Source: JAGRCP01 sp942490705
GTDB taxonomy: Bacteria > Chloroflexota > Anaerolineae > Caldilineales > Caldilineaceae
Length of the DNA: 64,000 bases
NCBI GenBank assembly: GCA_942490705.1
Contig: CALNXY010000012.1
Coordinates: 310,001-374,000, forward strand
Direction of reading: 5' to 3'
In this document: piece by piece, positions 17,617 through 25,859 of the stretch
Numbering within the stretch: the first letter of the stretch is position 1
Layout: every line of letters begins with the position of its first letter
Made by a program: the position numbers and the translations under genes
Notes under the pieces: generated by a model
The model's input: only the letters and a program-made list of their open reading frames with translations
What the model was told of the DNA's origin: nothing
Database searches by the model: none

Positions 17617-19182
17617 CTACTGTCGCGCGCTACTGTCGCGATCGGGATCGCCACCCGATTCCTCATCCTTCCCGGCATAGGTCTCGGGATCGCGGCCATA
17701 GAGCTGAGTTGTCTGGCGCAGACGATCAGCCAGATGGTCGGTGATCTGCCATGGCTCGAAACGCCAGGACCAGTTGCCTTCGGCCCGCCCTGGTAGATTC
17801 ATGCGTGCTGCGGTCGGCAGATTCAGAATATCCTGCAAGGTCGTCAATGCCGAAAGAGCGACGCTTTTCCACGCCGCTTCGATCATCGTCCAGGCTACGT
17901 CGTGACCGTCGGTCCGGAAATAGCGCCGAAAATGATCGTGCTCATAATCCGTACCGCTATGGGTATACCAGCCCCAGGTCGTGTCATTGTCGTGGGTGCC
18001 GGGATAGACCACGAAATTGCGCGTGTAGTTGTGGGGCAAGAATTTGTCGCTGGCATCGTCGGCAAAGGCAAATTGTAGAATCTTCATGCCGGGCAGGTTG
18101 AACGCATTGCGTAAGGCAATCACGTCAGGCGTGATCTCGCCCAAATCTTCGGCGATAATGGGCAAATCCTCGCCCAATACTCGCTGCATCGCGGTGAAAA
18201 AGTCAGCGCCGGGGCCGGTCATCCAATTGCCGTTGATGGCCGTCTCCTCGCCTGCCGGCACCTCCCAGTAGGCAGAAAACCCTCTGAAATGATCGATGCG
18301 CACAATATCGTAGAGCGTCAGCGCAGCCTTGACGCGCCGCATCCACCACGCATAGTCGTTCTGCTTCATGGCTTCCCAGCGATAAAGCGGATTGCCCCAA
18401 AGTTGGCCGGTAGCGCTGAAATAGTCGGGCGGCACGCCAGCCACCGCCGTGGGTTGGAACTCGTCATCTAGATAGAACTCTTCTGGATTGGCCCAGGTGT
18501 CGGCGCTGTCCATTGCGGTAAAAATCGGCACGTCGCCTACGATGAGAATTCCTTGTTGATTGGCGTATGCCTTGAGGTCCAAATAGTGGCGGTAGAAGCA
18601 CCACTGGTTGAATTTGTGGCCGTGCACCTCGTCGGCCAGTTCTCGCTGTGCTGCCGCCATGGCTTTGGGCTCGCGCCGGCGCAGCGGCATCTCCCATTCG
18701 ATCCACGGTTTGCCGTCATGCGCGTCTTTGAGCGCCATGAAGAGGGCGAAATCCTCCAACCAATCGGCGTTTTCGGTGCAGAATTGGTCAAATTCATGCT
18801 GATGGTCGGGTGTCGCGCCGGCGCTGAACGCGGCCGCGGCCTCGCGCAGCACGGGCAGCTTCCAGCGATAGATCGCGCCATAGTCGACGCGGTCCGCAGG
18901 AAAATCGGGCGCCTGTTCTAGTACGGCGGACTCAATATAACCTTCGGCGCGGAGCGCATCCAGGTTGATCAGGTACGGATTGCCGGCAAAGGAACTGAAG
19001 CTCTGGTAGGGGCTGTCGCCGTACCCTGTTGGTCCCAGGGGGAGCACCTGCCAAAGCGTCTGACGCGTCCGGTGCAGAAAATTGACCCAATCATACGCGG
19101 CCTGATCAAATGAGCCGATTCCGTAGCGGCCCGGTAAGGAAGTGGGATGCAGCACGATGCCGCTGCGTCGAATATTGGCCAT
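17617..19182 (-). CDS. malQ: 4-alpha-glucanotransferase (amylomaltase), GH77
   Basis: Disproportionates maltodextrins and releases glucose in glycogen/starch breakdown in the cytoplasm. The opening SGIVLHPTSLPGRYGIGSFD is diagnostic of MalQ. The catalytic residues are visible: nucleophile Asp in VRIDHFRGF, acid/base Glu in IIAEDLGEITPDV, and the third Asp in YPGTHDNDTTWGW. At 521 aa it is close to the usual 500, with a short charged C-terminal tail. A GH13 glucan hydrolase lies about 20 kb away, consistent with maltodextrin use. It is transcribed alone, convergent with the MFS gene. Confidence 0.95.
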   Translation of the reverse strand: MANIRRSGIVLHPTSLPGRYGIGSFDQAAYDWVNFLHRTRQTLWQVLPLGPTGYGDSPYQSFSSFAGNPYLINLDALRAEGYIESAVLEQAPDFPADRVDYGAIYRWKLPVLREAAAAFSAGATPDHQHEFDQFCTENADWLEDFALFMALKDAHDGKPWIEWEMPLRRREPKAMAAAQRELADEVHGHKFNQWCFYRHYLDLKAYANQQGILIVGDVPIFTAMDSADTWANPEEFYLDDEFQPTAVAGVPPDYFSATGQLWGNPLYRWEAMKQNDYAWWMRRVKAALTLYDIVRIDHFRGFSAYWEVPAGEETAINGNWMTGPGADFFTAMQRVLGEDLPIIAEDLGEITPDVIALRNAFNLPGMKILQFAFADDASDKFLPHNYTRNFVVYPGTHDNDTTWGWYTHSGTDYEHDHFRRYFRTDGHDVAWTMIEAAWKSVALSALTTLQDILNLPTAARMNLPGRAEGNWSWRFEPWQITDHLADRLRQTTQLYGRDPETYAGKDEESGGDPDRDSSARQ

Positions 19183-19378
19183 AAATGCCTGACTTTCTCC
19201 TGATGGATGTTGAAGCCATGGTGCTGCTTCGGGATGATCAGAGCGTTTCGCACGTTTGCTTAGATCAACCTACTGATGCGTCAAGCTTGAAATGATAGAT
19301 TGTCCAGCTCGCACGCCCTCACGCGAACGATCCGGCACATGGGCGTGCCTACTTCATCAATTTACGCTTGACACGACA

Positions 19379-20218
19379 CTAGAAAGGCAGCGGCGTAATC
19401 TGGTTGGCAAATTGGAGTCCAATATAATAGACCACAACAATCAATCCAACCCAGAGCGCTTCCATGGCGATGCGCCGGTCGCTTTCCAACGGCTGGCGGC
19501 CTATCTGCACAATCTCAGGGACGGAATAGCGGGGCATGAGGCCCCACGCCACCACAGCGCCGCCGATCAGCCCCCCGATATGGCCCCAGTTGTCGATACC
19601 CTGGCCGACAAAGCCGAAGACCAGGTTGATGCCAATAATGACCGCCATGCTCTGCAGGATCGAACGCCCCCGTGCGCCAAAATTCTCGTGATAGCGCAGA
19701 AAATAGACGGTGATCGCTCCAGCGAGGGCAAAGATCGCCCCGGATGCGCCCGCCGAAATCGCCGGCGAAAACGCGTAGCTGGCGAGGCTGCCGAAGAGAC
19801 CGCCCAGCAGATAGATGGCCAGAAAACGCCAGTGTCCAAAATAGCCCTCGACCATCGGACCCAAGGCGTAGAGGGCATAGAGATTGAAGAGCAAGTGCAG
19901 CACGCCGATATGCAGGAACATGGCGGTGAAAAGACGCCAAGTCTGGCCCTCGTAAATCAGCAGATTGACCTTTGCGCCCAGATTGATCAGTACTTCAATC
20001 GTTTCAGGGCCGTTCCACGTGCCATAGACAACTTGACCGTAGATGATCATGACGATGAACATAGCTACGATCGCGCCCATCATGACGTATACCCAGCGTG
20101 GGCGGCTCAAAGCCAAATAGAACTCTGGCTTTTCCAAAGGCTCCGCATTTGCCGCCGCCGGGGTCGTCTCCATGATCGACTCCAGAGATTCACTTGGATC
20201 TTTCTGTGGCTCAAACAT
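19379..20218 (-). CDS. Rhomboid family intramembrane serine protease
   Basis: Cleaves transmembrane substrates within the bilayer. Six to seven hydrophobic segments follow a cytosolic N tail of about 40 residues. Family motifs are present: WRLFTAMFLHIGVLHLLFN in the first core helix, the catalytic Ser in GASGAIFAL, and the catalytic His in GHIGGLIGG. ATG 20218 is chosen; GTG 20233 lies directly after the gmk stop and would add five residues. It lies just downstream of gmk on the same strand and is likely in its operon. Confidence 0.88.
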   Translation of the reverse strand: MFEPQKDPSESLESIMETTPAAANAEPLEKPEFYLALSRPRWVYVMMGAIVAMFIVMIIYGQVVYGTWNGPETIEVLINLGAKVNLLIYEGQTWRLFTAMFLHIGVLHLLFNLYALYALGPMVEGYFGHWRFLAIYLLGGLFGSLASYAFSPAISAGASGAIFALAGAITVYFLRYHENFGARGRSILQSMAVIIGINLVFGFVGQGIDNWGHIGGLIGGAVVAWGLMPRYSVPEIVQIGRQPLESDRRIAMEALWVGLIVVVYYIGLQFANQITPLPF

Positions 20219-20233
20219 GTGCGCTCGATTCAC

Positions 20234-20887
20234 TCAGAGGCTGACGGGTGTCCAATCGACGCGACTCTTTTCTGCGCTGATGATGCTCAGCACCTGATTC
20301 ACGGTTTCGTCGAGCTGATTGGCCCGATTGACGACAACGTAGTCAAACTCTACCACATGGTCGAGCTCTTTGCGCGCCGTAGCAATACGCATCTTCAGCT
20401 TGTCGGGATTTTCAGTCTTGCGCTCGCGTAGGCGATTGACGAGTTCTTCTTCATTTTCTGCCGTCAGGAAGATGGAGATTGCGTTGGGGACCAAGCGTCG
20501 GATCGTGGCTGCGCCCTGTACGTCAATGCGCATGATCACATCCTTGCCGCTTGCCAGCGCTTCACGCACATGTTTCTTGGGGATACCCTTGTAATCGCCG
20601 TAGACAACTGCATGCTCAAGCAATTCGTCCTGTTCAATCATCTCGGCAAAGTCACCGACGCTGATGAAGTGGTAATCGACGCCATCCACCTCGCCGGGGC
20701 GGATGGCTCGCGTGGTTGCAGTCACGACAAAATAGAATTCGTGACCGCTCTCGCGGAGCAGTTGCAGCGTGGCATCCTTGCCCACCCCACTTGGCCCGGA
20801 GAGCACGACCAGCAGCGGGCGCGGCTCTGTAAGCGCAGAATAGAGCGGAATTGTGCTTTCTTCCGGTTCAGATATCGTCGGCGTCAA
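20234..20887 (-). CDS. gmk: Guanylate kinase, TTG start
   Basis: Phosphorylates GMP to GDP with ATP, an essential step of purine nucleotide synthesis. The P-loop is SGPSGVGKDATLQLL, with Asp after the Lys where many family members have Ser/Thr; GMP-binding elements are TATTRAIRPGEVDGVDYHF and the EHAVVYGDYKGIPK block; the lid and C terminus are normal. The frame remains open far upstream, into the antisense of the next gene, but the domain begins about 30 residues after TTG 20887. AAGGGA lies 9 bases before that TTG, and 217 aa is the expected size. A minus-strand promoter (TTCGCA, 17 bases, TATACT) ends about 35 bases upstream. Confidence 0.9.
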   Translation of the reverse strand: MTPTISEPEESTIPLYSALTEPRPLLVVLSGPSGVGKDATLQLLRESGHEFYFVVTATTRAIRPGEVDGVDYHFISVGDFAEMIEQDELLEHAVVYGDYKGIPKKHVREALASGKDVIMRIDVQGAATIRRLVPNAISIFLTAENEEELVNRLRERKTENPDKLKMRIATARKELDHVVEFDYVVVNRANQLDETVNQVLSIISAEKSRVDWTPVSL

Positions 20888-20892
20888 GACGG

Positions 20893-20921
20893 TTGTTCCC
20901 TTCGGCTGAACTTTGTATAAT
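20893..20921 (+). promoter_or_regulatory. Sigma-70-type promoter for fmdB
   Basis: TTGTTC (20893-20898), 17-base spacer, perfect TATAAT (20916-20921). The predicted start near 20928 leaves a leader of about 65 bases before the fmdB ATG. The box overlaps the beginning of gmk transcription on the other strand. Confidence 0.6.
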
Positions 20922-20929
20922 TTGCACTG

Positions 20930-20958
20930 AGTATACGCCACAAGATCTGCCTTGCGAA
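20930..20958 (-). promoter_or_regulatory. Sigma-70-type promoter for gmk
   Basis: Read on the minus strand: TTCGCA (20958-20953), 17-base spacer, TATACT (20935-20930). The predicted start is near 20923, about 36 bases before the TTG start of gmk. It faces the fmdB promoter, and the two transcripts would overlap at their 5' ends. Confidence 0.5.
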
Positions 20959-20992
20959 ATTTACGCCGTCTGTTTGGGCTCTCTGGAGAATC

Positions 20993-21403
20993 ATGCCGAT
21001 CTACGAGTATTTTTGCTCGGAATGCCGTCAACGCGTCTCTGTTTTCTTTCGCTCCATGCGGGCAGCGGAGCAGGGTGAAGCTCACTGTCCCCACTGTGGC
21101 AGTCTGCATCTGACGCGCGTGGTAAGTCGCGTCAATCGCCTCAAATCCGACGAGCAACGGCTGGAAGGTCTGGCGACACCTGAACTGATGAGCGGGTTGG
21201 AGCAAGAGGATTCGCGTGCGCTGGCCGCGTTTATGCGCGGCATGGGCAACGAGATGGGGGAGCCGCTAGATGCCGAGATGGAAGAAGCGGTGGAGCGCTG
21301 GGAGTCAGGTGCGCCTTTGGGCAAGGGTGCTGCTTCGAGCGATACCGAAGCGGCGCCAGAGAGTCTGGACAGTACAGATGATGGGGCGGAACAAGATCCA
21401 TAG
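20993..21403 (+). CDS. FmdB family zinc-ribbon protein
   Basis: 136 aa. The N terminus MPIYEYFCSECRQ followed by CPHCGS gives the CxxC/CxxC zinc ribbon of the FmdB (putative regulatory protein) family. The family's role is not settled. The C-terminal 80 residues are acidic and low complexity (ending SLDSTDDGAEQDP), longer than the minimal family form of 70-110 aa. CTGGAG precedes the ATG. Divergent from gmk with facing promoters; convergent with darA. Confidence 0.82.
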   Translation: MPIYEYFCSECRQRVSVFFRSMRAAEQGEAHCPHCGSLHLTRVVSRVNRLKSDEQRLEGLATPELMSGLEQEDSRALAAFMRGMGNEMGEPLDAEMEEAVERWESGAPLGKGAASSDTEAAPESLDSTDDGAEQDP

Positions 21404-21456
21404 TGGGCAACCACATAGCCACTCTCGCTATAGGTCTCTCCAACCAAACCTGCACT

Positions 21457-21501
21457 GCGTATCACGCGCTACGTATCACCCCTCACGGTTCACACCTCAC
21501 G
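21457..21501. repeat. Degenerate TCACG-type tandem repeat at the darA 3' end
   Basis: The stretch GTATCACG..TACGTATCACCCCTCACG..TTCACACCTCACG repeats a TCACG/TCACC core every 7-9 bases. It ends on the stop codon of darA. Similar stretches occur at 29203-29237 and, on the other strand, at 52626-52652, each at a gene 3' end. Confidence 0.45.
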
Positions 21502-21826
21502 TCTTCTCAAAATGCTCCACGTCCAGTACAAAGATCGTGGCGCCGCCCACATGCTTTTCAATCGGCTTGGGAATGTGCACCTCGCCCGGCTCCATCACGG
21601 GGGGGAGAGGCGTCACGTACTGGACGCGATTCGGGCAGCCCTCACGAATGATCATTAACACACTCTCTACTTCGGTGTCCTCCACGCCAACAAACATCAT
21701 GGTATTGCCCACACGCAGAAAGCCGCCTGCTGAGCTAGTGAGCGTCGCCGAATAACCTCGGCGCGTCAAGCGGTCAAGCAGGGTCCGGCTATCTTCTGAA
21801 TTGATAATCGCCATCACCATCTTCAT
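21497..21826 (-). CDS. darA: DarA (PstA/YaaQ) family cyclic-di-AMP receptor
   Basis: 109-aa PII-like trimeric protein that binds c-di-AMP in Firmicutes. Family blocks are clear: MVMAIINSEDSRTLLDRL at the N terminus, GGFLRVGNTMMFVGVEDTEVESVL in the middle, and R-x-Q-Y-V-T-P near the end. Of the usual GGFLxxGNTT block, the second Thr is Met here. AGGAGGGAG precedes the ATG. It lies directly downstream of tmk on the same strand, the arrangement conserved in Firmicutes, with a 27-base gap. It points to c-di-AMP signalling in this organism. Confidence 0.88.
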   Translation of the reverse strand: MKMVMAIINSEDSRTLLDRLTRRGYSATLTSSAGGFLRVGNTMMFVGVEDTEVESVLMIIREGCPNRVQYVTPLPPVMEPGEVHIPKPIEKHVGGATIFVLDVEHFEKT

Positions 21827-21853
21827 TCGTCGTCTCCCTCCTAAAATATCATC

Positions 21854-22489
21854 TCACATCGACTCTGCTGCCAAACGCCTGGCCAGGAGGGCACGAATCT
21901 CCGCCTGAATGGCCTGGGGCGATTGCGTGGCGTCGATGACGATCCAGCGCGCGGGATCCGCGGCCGCTAATGCCAGGTATCCAGCTCGCACTGCCTGATG
22001 AAAGGCCAGCGCCCGTTCCTCCATGCGATTCCATTCTTCGATATCGCCATGGCGCTTGCGCTGAAGCCCGGCCGCCGGATCGATGTCGAAGTAGAGCGTC
22101 AGGTCCGGCGTCAGGCCGCCGGTGGCATAGTCAGCCAGCGTACGCAGGGGTGCAAGTGCCTGGCCGTGGCCATAGCCCTGATAGGCCAACGTACTATCGG
22201 CATAGCGATCGCAGAGCACAATTTGCCCGGCGGCGAGCGCCGGTTGAATGACCTCGTCGACGATTTGCGCGCGGGCGGCGTTGAAGAGCAGCGTCTCGGC
22301 CCTGGGGCTCATTTCGGTATGTTGCGGTGTCAACAAGACGGTGCGGATGGCATCGCCGATTGTAGTCCCGCCTGGTTCGCGGGTCATCAAGACTGCTTCG
22401 CCCTGACCGCTGAGGTGGTCGGCCAGAAGCGTGATCTGGGTTGTCTTGCCGCTGCCTTCCGGGCCTTCAAAGGTGATAAAGAGACTCAC
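21854..22489 (-). CDS. tmk: Thymidylate kinase
   Basis: Phosphorylates dTMP to dTDP. The P-loop is FEGPEGSGKTTQITLL, followed by TREPGGTTIGDAIR, and the DRYADSTLAYQGYG block carries the DR(Y/F) motif. The start is uncertain: GTG 22489 gives VSLFITFEG directly, and TTG 22504 would add five residues. 211 aa is normal. It is the first gene of a tmk-darA operon. The stop is about 27 bases before the darA start. Confidence 0.92.
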   Translation of the reverse strand: MSLFITFEGPEGSGKTTQITLLADHLSGQGEAVLMTREPGGTTIGDAIRTVLLTPQHTEMSPRAETLLFNAARAQIVDEVIQPALAAGQIVLCDRYADSTLAYQGYGHGQALAPLRTLADYATGGLTPDLTLYFDIDPAAGLQRKRHGDIEEWNRMEERALAFHQAVRAGYLALAAADPARWIVIDATQSPQAIQAEIRALLARRLAAESM

Positions 22490-22562
22490 AGGATAGACTT
22501 TCAAAATCGCTCAGAAATTGGCTGTTGTCGCGTATGCTGCTTATGCTACCGGATTTAAGTCA

Positions 22563-22605
22563 GAAAGAAAAACAGCAGGCGGCACATCACGCGCCGCCTG
22601 CTGTT
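22563..22605 (-). terminator. Rho-independent terminator of the GNAT / AAA-R3H operon
   Basis: On the minus strand AACAGCAGGCGGC (22605-22593) pairs perfectly with GCCGCCTGCTGTT (22583-22571) around a 9-base loop, followed by TTTTTCTTTCTG. It lies about 40 bases after the stop of the AAA-R3H gene. Confidence 0.85.
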
Positions 22606-22643
22606 AGCACCTCTGTCCTGACCAGGCCGCCCGCCTGACTCAC

Positions 22644-24368
22644 TCAGTCGTGGAAGATGCGTACCCGTCGATTCGGCTCGCGGCCATAACTGTGACTGAC
22701 CAGATTGGCGGCCCGTGCCAATTGGTGCTGCTGGCTACGAATGCTTGCCATCTGGGGAGACAGTTCGGCTACGGGCGTGCCGCTCAGCACGCGCTGGATC
22801 GCGTCCTGAGCCTCGCTCATGGCTTCGCCAAAAGCATCCTCGGGCTCAGTCGGCAGTTGGAAAATCCCGATGAGCGCCTGCTCCATCTGGGTGATGGTAT
22901 TGCTGCGCAGAATATAAACGGGCACGCTGCGCCGTTCTGCATCCTGGATCGGTTGCGGCTGTTGGCGATAGTAATTCTTGAGCGTCATCATGACGTCGGC
23001 CTGGTTCAGATTGTCGACAATCTGAACGTCGACACGCAGTCCCTTCGCGGCCGACCGCAAGCGGTTTTGGCCGATACCGTAGGGGTAGACGCGCAGTGGC
23101 TTGCGCTGTGGCTTTTCCACGACGGGCGCCGCCGTCGCGCCCCGTGCCGCGCCATTCGGCTTGCCTGTCCCGAGCGCAGGTGATGAGGTCCAGGTTGACT
23201 GGCCCCGTCGCTCGTGCCCATTGCGCCGCTTTCGCGGTTGCCGGCGGGCCTCTTCCACGAGTACGTCGGCCTGGGGCTCCGTGTGCTGAATCTGTACCTT
23301 GCCCGCCTCATCAACCGTGCGCACTTCGGGCGACAGGGTCCAACCCCGCAACAGTGCATCCACCGCTTCGGCCACGTTCTGATGGATCACCATGTGCTGG
23401 CGATCCTTGATTTCGATGAGCACATCGAAGGTGGGCGGCGCCTTGCGCTCCAACACCGTCTTCTGGGTACCACGGCGCCGGGCTTCCTCGTCGGAGAGGG
23501 TCACAGACTCGATGCCGCCGACAAGATCGCTCAATGTCGGATTCATGAGCAAGTTATCCAGCGTGTTGCCGTGGGCCGTGCCGATAAGTTGTACGCCCCG
23601 TTCCGCAATGGTGCGGGCTGCCACAGCCTCTAGCTCCCGACCGATCTCATCAATGATGATCACCTGGGGCATGTGGTTTTCCACCGCTTCGATCATCACC
23701 TCGTGCTGGAGGTCGGGCAGGGGTACCTGCATCCGCCGCGCGCGACCGATGGCCGGATGGGGGATGTCGCCGTCACCGGCGATTTCATTGCTGGTATCGA
23801 CAATCACGACACGCCGATTGTCGCCGCGCACGCGCGCTGCTTCGCGTAGCAACGTGGTCTTGCCGACGCCGGGCCGGCCGAGGAGCAGAATGCTCTTGTC
23901 GCTCAGCACGATGTCGCGAATGATTTCGATGGTGCCAAAGACCGCACGACCGACGCGGCACGTTAGGCCGATGACATCGCCACGGCGATTGCGAATGGCC
24001 GAAATGCGATGGAGCGTGCGTTCGATACCGGCTCGATTATCGGCCCCAAAATCACCGATGCGATCGATGACCTGCTGTAAGTCTTCCGCCGTGATCTCGT
24101 GATCACTCAAGTAGAGTTCACTAGCGGCAAAACGGGCTTCGGGCAGACGGCCCAGATCCATAATGACTTCGATTAGTTCAGACCTTTGCTCGGCGTTCCG
24201 CAGCGCGTCCGCAATGCGATCGGGCAGGACGGAGAGGAGCGCATCCAGGTCATCAGTGATTTGCAGTGTATCCATATTCTCCTGATGGGGGGATCGTTCT
24301 TCACGGCTAGGGTGAGCTTCGATAGGACGTTCCTGAGTCAACACAGGTTCCGACATCGTCTGTTTCAT
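22644..24368 (-). CDS. SpoIIIAA-like AAA ATPase with C-terminal R3H domain
   Basis: 574 aa. The ATPase core has Walker A LLGRPGVGKTTLLREAA (about residues 162-178) and Walker B VIIIDEIGRELEAVA, in the style of stage III sporulation AA / Ycf45 ATPases. A linker of about 120 residues, rich in Arg/Glu/Gln, follows. The last 65 residues form an R3H-type nucleic-acid-binding domain, with R-S-Q-Q-H near SIRSQQHQLARAAN and terminal RRVRIFHD. This architecture is known from cyanobacteria, plastids and Chloroflexota and its function is unclear; RNA or ssDNA handling is an inference. It starts eight bases after the stop of the GNAT gene, so the two are probably coupled. Confidence 0.82.
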   Translation of the reverse strand: MKQTMSEPVLTQERPIEAHPSREERSPHQENMDTLQITDDLDALLSVLPDRIADALRNAEQRSELIEVIMDLGRLPEARFAASELYLSDHEITAEDLQQVIDRIGDFGADNRAGIERTLHRISAIRNRRGDVIGLTCRVGRAVFGTIEIIRDIVLSDKSILLLGRPGVGKTTLLREAARVRGDNRRVVIVDTSNEIAGDGDIPHPAIGRARRMQVPLPDLQHEVMIEAVENHMPQVIIIDEIGRELEAVAARTIAERGVQLIGTAHGNTLDNLLMNPTLSDLVGGIESVTLSDEEARRRGTQKTVLERKAPPTFDVLIEIKDRQHMVIHQNVAEAVDALLRGWTLSPEVRTVDEAGKVQIQHTEPQADVLVEEARRQPRKRRNGHERRGQSTWTSSPALGTGKPNGAARGATAAPVVEKPQRKPLRVYPYGIGQNRLRSAAKGLRVDVQIVDNLNQADVMMTLKNYYRQQPQPIQDAERRSVPVYILRSNTITQMEQALIGIFQLPTEPEDAFGEAMSEAQDAIQRVLSGTPVAELSPQMASIRSQQHQLARAANLVSHSYGREPNRRVRIFHD

Positions 24369-24376
24369 CGCCTCGG

Positions 24377-25501
24377 TTATGGGTGCACCGACCCCTGGAC
24401 GTCGCCGCCAAATTCATCGGCGACGTCACGGGTCGACACCAGAGAAAGAGACTCTTTGCGTTGGCCTGAGCGGATTAACTGCTGTTCGGGCAGGACAAAG
24501 GCTGAGGGCACGGCTTCCCGTACAGATTCCAACGCAGTAATATATTTGGGAGCGCGCTCGCGCACCCGCTGTACGACATGCCGCACCATTTTGGCGCGAT
24601 CTGTAAAGGGCGCAAAGCCGTATTCGGTCAGCAATGCTTCCAGTCCGCCATGGTAATCACTCACGCCGATATAGACGGGCAGGCGCATCGACGATTCACG
24701 CACGACCGCCAGCGCGTGATGCAACATGAGCCGAATCGACTGGGGATCCGGGTTGAGCGTGTCAGCCCAAAGGCGCAACCAAACGCCCCGTTGTCCGGCG
24801 CGCAGTTGGATGCACCCCGTCACTTCAGCCCGCTCTTCCAGTACAAAGGTATGGCAGACGGCAGGACCTTCGCAACGCAAGATGGGTGGGTTGTCGGTAT
24901 CGCCGGCGTGGATGCCTTCCGCCCGCTGCACGGGCCCCGGCGTCACCTGGCTGTAGAGACGACAGAGCGCCCAATCGTCATCGGCTCGCTTGGGCCGCAT
25001 AATGGCTTGACGGGTTGAAATCGGCTGGTAGAAATGGTCGCGGTTCAGGCGCCAAATCGTTTCGCGGCTATAGGGCGCAAAGCCGACGTGGCGGAGCGTG
25101 TTGACGAGGAGCGGCTGGTCCGGTACATCGATGTAGACGCGTTCAATATCGGCTACTGAGGCTTCAGTAGCGTAATGGGAAAGTAGCTTCTCCCAGATTG
25201 CCGGATGTCCATATTGGGTATCGAGGGCAGGGGCCAATAACAGAATATCAGCCTCAGGGCGATGTGCCCGCTTCTGCACTTGCAGGAAGCCGAAGCGCGC
25301 CAACTGATGGCCTTGCTGATGCAAGATATAGGTTGTGACTTTGGCATCACCCCAGGGAATAATTGCGCTCAGCGCATTGAGCAACGCAGGTTGAGGGAAG
25401 AGTAGCGCCTGAGCAGCATTCAGCTTCGTTGCCTGACTGGCAAGCCGCTGAACCAGGAAGATGTCACCTAAACGGAAAGGGCGAATCAAGGAAACCGACA
25501 C
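24377..25501 (-). CDS. Double GNAT-fold acetyltransferase-like protein
   Basis: 374 aa from a GTG start. Two GNAT-like lobes can be seen: an N-terminal one ending DQPLLVNTLRHVGFAPYSRETIWRL and a C-terminal one ending EALLTEYGFAPFTDRAKMVRHV. Both close with the typical L-x-x-x-GF-x-x motif. The acetyl-CoA pyrophosphate loop (Q/R-x-x-G-x-G/A) is not clear in either lobe, so catalysis is uncertain. The C terminus (last 55 residues) is a low-complexity tail. It is the first gene of the operon with the AAA-R3H ATPase. Confidence 0.6.
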   Translation of the reverse strand: MSVSLIRPFRLGDIFLVQRLASQATKLNAAQALLFPQPALLNALSAIIPWGDAKVTTYILHQQGHQLARFGFLQVQKRAHRPEADILLLAPALDTQYGHPAIWEKLLSHYATEASVADIERVYIDVPDQPLLVNTLRHVGFAPYSRETIWRLNRDHFYQPISTRQAIMRPKRADDDWALCRLYSQVTPGPVQRAEGIHAGDTDNPPILRCEGPAVCHTFVLEERAEVTGCIQLRAGQRGVWLRLWADTLNPDPQSIRLMLHHALAVVRESSMRLPVYIGVSDYHGGLEALLTEYGFAPFTDRAKMVRHVVQRVRERAPKYITALESVREAVPSAFVLPEQQLIRSGQRKESLSLVSTRDVADEFGGDVQGSVHP

Positions 25502-25859
25502 TCCCGGGAAAGAGCAGGTCGACTGGACAACTAACGCGTCATGTTTCTAGCTCAGCTGCCGAGTATAGATGACCTTCTCGTACCTTGACGAAACAAACAA
25601 AGAAACAGATTGGCAAAATCGTCGTACGTCTGTTCCATTCTACTGTATGAATTGGGTGCTGACAAGTAGGATTTCATACAGGCGGGTGGCGCCGAAGCAA
25701 ACAAAAATTGTCGCGCTCGGTCTCTTTTGTTGCGTTCCCCTGGGCGCGGCGGGCCGTCTTTGAGGGTCGTCTTGTTCCCGGTGGCGCCACCGGGAACAAG
25801 ACGACCCTCAAAGACGTGGCCTATCCATGATGCGGCTACCGCCTCTTACTGCGTTCGGC
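25502..25859. other. Intergenic region holding inverted repeats
   Basis: About 360 bases with no convincing gene. It contains a CTGTATGAA (25643-25651) / TTCATACAG (25673-25681) inverted repeat with a 21-base loop, and the 62-base perfect palindrome at 25755-25816, listed separately. Local base composition between 25560 and 25720 is AT-richer than the surrounding genes. Confidence 0.5.
25755..25816. repeat. 62-base perfect palindrome
   Basis: The 31-base left arm (25755-25785, beginning CGTCTTTGAGGGTCG and ending GTGGC) is the exact reverse complement of the right arm (25786-25816), with no spacer. It lies 44 bases past the stop of the minus-strand hydratase gene. There is no T run on either side, so simple termination is not obvious. 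It would extrude as a cruciform or fold as a long RNA hairpin. Confidence 0.85.

Noticed and set aside
19292..20431. 379-codon open frame on the plus strand opposite rhomboid and gmk
   Set aside because: Both sense genes have catalytic motifs; the opposite frame lacks any.
25755..25816. Palindrome as the end of an insertion sequence
   Set aside because: No transposase frame, no second end and no target duplication seen nearby.
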